Source: Stercorarius parasiticus
Lineage: Eukaryota; Chordata; Aves; Charadriiformes; Stercorariidae
Length of the DNA stretch: 64,000 nt
NCBI GenBank assembly: GCA_013396915.1
Contig: VWZL01004349.1
Location: 186,001 to 250,000, forward strand
Direction of reading: 5' to 3'
Numbering within the stretch: the stretch's first letter is position 1; each line of letters begins with the position of its first letter. Positions 62,701 through 64,000 of the stretch are shown here, piece by piece. Position numbers and translations under genes: made by a program. The notes under the pieces are model-generated. The model did not search any database. It was given only the letters and a program-made list of their open reading frames with translations, and was not told the DNA's origin.

Positions 62701-64000
62701 CCACCACCTCTCAAAAATAGCAGTGACAAATGTGTTAATGCATCAATATCAAGTGAAGCAGTCAAAACCACATCACAGTTACTGCAGAGCCATCATTACG
62801 ATGGAGAACAGAAAAGGATAGTAGAATACGCCAGAGGTTTGTGGCAGGAGGTGGAGAATCTGCATGCCTGCCAGTAGGAAGACTACCAGAAAAAGTGCAG
62901 GAAAGCAAGAATACACTTTGTCCAATTTTTCTTTCTTTCTTTCAAAATATATTTGCCATGCTAACAATTACAGCTATCATTACATTTAATGAAAATTCAT
63001 CATATTCACATATTCAAAAAATATTTTCACATATTCAACAGAGAATCAGACTAGAAAACCCCCAATAAGTTAAAGACAGCAATAACTGAAATAAAGGTAA
63101 TCCCAAAGGTTGAGAAGTAACCATCCTTCCCCGAAAAAGGACAAAGACAAAACCAGACCACTCCAGAGCAGCCTTGGGTTAACTGTTAAGATACTTCCAT
63201 TTGCAAAATGAGAATCAGGCTACCCAGCAGCCACTGAAAGACATGCACAGCAGAGGAAAAGTATGATCAGTTTGGATTTACCAGCAACAGGTCCAGCTGT
63301 GGGGTTTAATTGTCCTCCTCTGTAGGTCCAGCAGCCAGCAGGTTAGTTTCTGCACCCCTTACATGCTGCAAGGCAGTTCAAAGAAAAAAAAATCTAACCC
63401 AGCATTGTTAGAAACACAAACACTTTAAATACCGTGTTCTTCAGTGGGAAGAGATGGACACTATGTTCCTTTTTATAACACTGTTTTTAACATCTGAGAT
63501 GATATGATTTGGAGCCATTCAACAAGAAGAAATTTAAACTAAACAGTAGCAGCTACCACTTATGCTGTATGTTCTGAAGAAGAGCTTGCTTTCTGGCAAT
63601 TTAACTTGTTGACTCTGGTTTAAAAAAAGTGCTTTTCACTTTGCTCTTTGCAGGCTTACAAAAAATTAAGACTATATTATGGCCATCTGGTTATTTCAAG
63701 GCAAACAAAATCTCTGTTAGGTATACCAAAAGTAATACATTAATTTTGTGACATGCCTTGGCTCAAAAAATGGTATATTTGTGAAAAATTTTCACAGGAG
63801 ATCATCTTGACGAAATAAAAGACTCATTGATTACTTCTAAAAGAAAAACACGGTTGAGTACCCTACCAGTTTTCTAATTCTTCCATTGCAGAGGAAGACA
63901 GAGAACATGTGCATAGACTGACACATCCATCTTGCTACCAAACAGCAAAGATTAATAACTTTCATTAAATAGGAAACAGGACTGTTTGATACTCATAACA

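Larger units (their letters stand above)
52201..64000. other. AT-rich unique DNA, no recognised gene
   Basis: No gene, structural RNA, LTR or CR1 is recognised in these 11.8 kb. Open frames are 110 codons or shorter. The stretch 58140-58720 is richer in GC and has a 95-codon plus-strand frame (58434-58721) without a known domain. A G-rich stretch at 62637-62700 and a weak terminal-exon candidate at 60839-61185 are described separately. Confidence 0.55.

Noticed and set aside
1..64000. tRNA, rRNA, CRISPR arrays, operons, ribosome binding sites or phage features
   Set aside because: I saw no tRNA-like B-box with an acceptor stem, no regularly spaced direct repeats and no dense coding. The sequence is vertebrate non-coding DNA.
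1..64000. A full endogenous provirus
   Set aside because: Only one LTR is seen. No gag, pol or env-like reading frame was recognised near it or elsewhere. The RT remnants present belong to CR1 LINEs.

Overview
The window reads as an AT-rich, gene-poor stretch of a bird nuclear genome. The main evidence is its repeat content. It is dominated by CR1-family LINE fragments, the characteristic non-LTR retrotransposon of birds. Most of these carry reverse-transcriptase remnants around the F-A-D-D box, and four of the younger ones keep the short 3' tail of ATTCTATG or ATTCTGTG units. There is also one solitary endogenous-retrovirus LTR of a type I associate with neoavian birds. Runs of N that fall inside or beside CR1 copies suggest a short-read draft assembly. 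I recognise no protein-coding gene, rRNA, tRNA, CRISPR array or bacterial-type feature. The window is probably intergenic or lies within a very long intron. Layout: 1-8979 is unique AT-rich DNA with a 3x14-bp tandem repeat and an mRNA-like island. 8980-12405 is the most structured part: an old plus-strand CR1 broken into three pieces by two minus-strand CR1 insertions. 12406-16539 is mostly unique. 16540-17160 is a plus-strand CR1 with a 150-N gap. 19424-19567 is a pure 144-base pyrimidine tract. 20515-21720 is a very old minus-strand CR1. 23657-24027 is a plus-strand CR1 3' end. 24028-33244 is mostly unique, with a possible MIR/L2-like scrap at 31845. 33245-33297 is an AAC/AAT microsatellite. 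33696-34417 is the solo LTR. 36591-37390 is a 470-N gap followed by a minus-strand CR1. 43371-43745 is a minus-strand CR1 3' end. 45310-45790 and 48328-49480 are two more very old minus-strand CR1 fragments. 51418-52200 is an old plus-strand CR1. 52201-64000 is unique DNA with one weak terminal-exon candidate near 60839. No genes act together here. The sequence is mainly a record of transposon insertion at several ages. At least three CR1 age classes are visible: degraded copies in which only RT signposts survive, intermediate copies with frameshifts, and younger copies with open C-terminal reading frames. Nothing supports a new biological system. The items most worth a second look are the nested CR1 stack, the assembly breaks inside CR1 copies, the solo LTR, the long triplex-prone pyrimidine tract and two weak exon-like islands. 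Repeat family assignments rest on recall of avian repeat consensus sequences, not on a database search.
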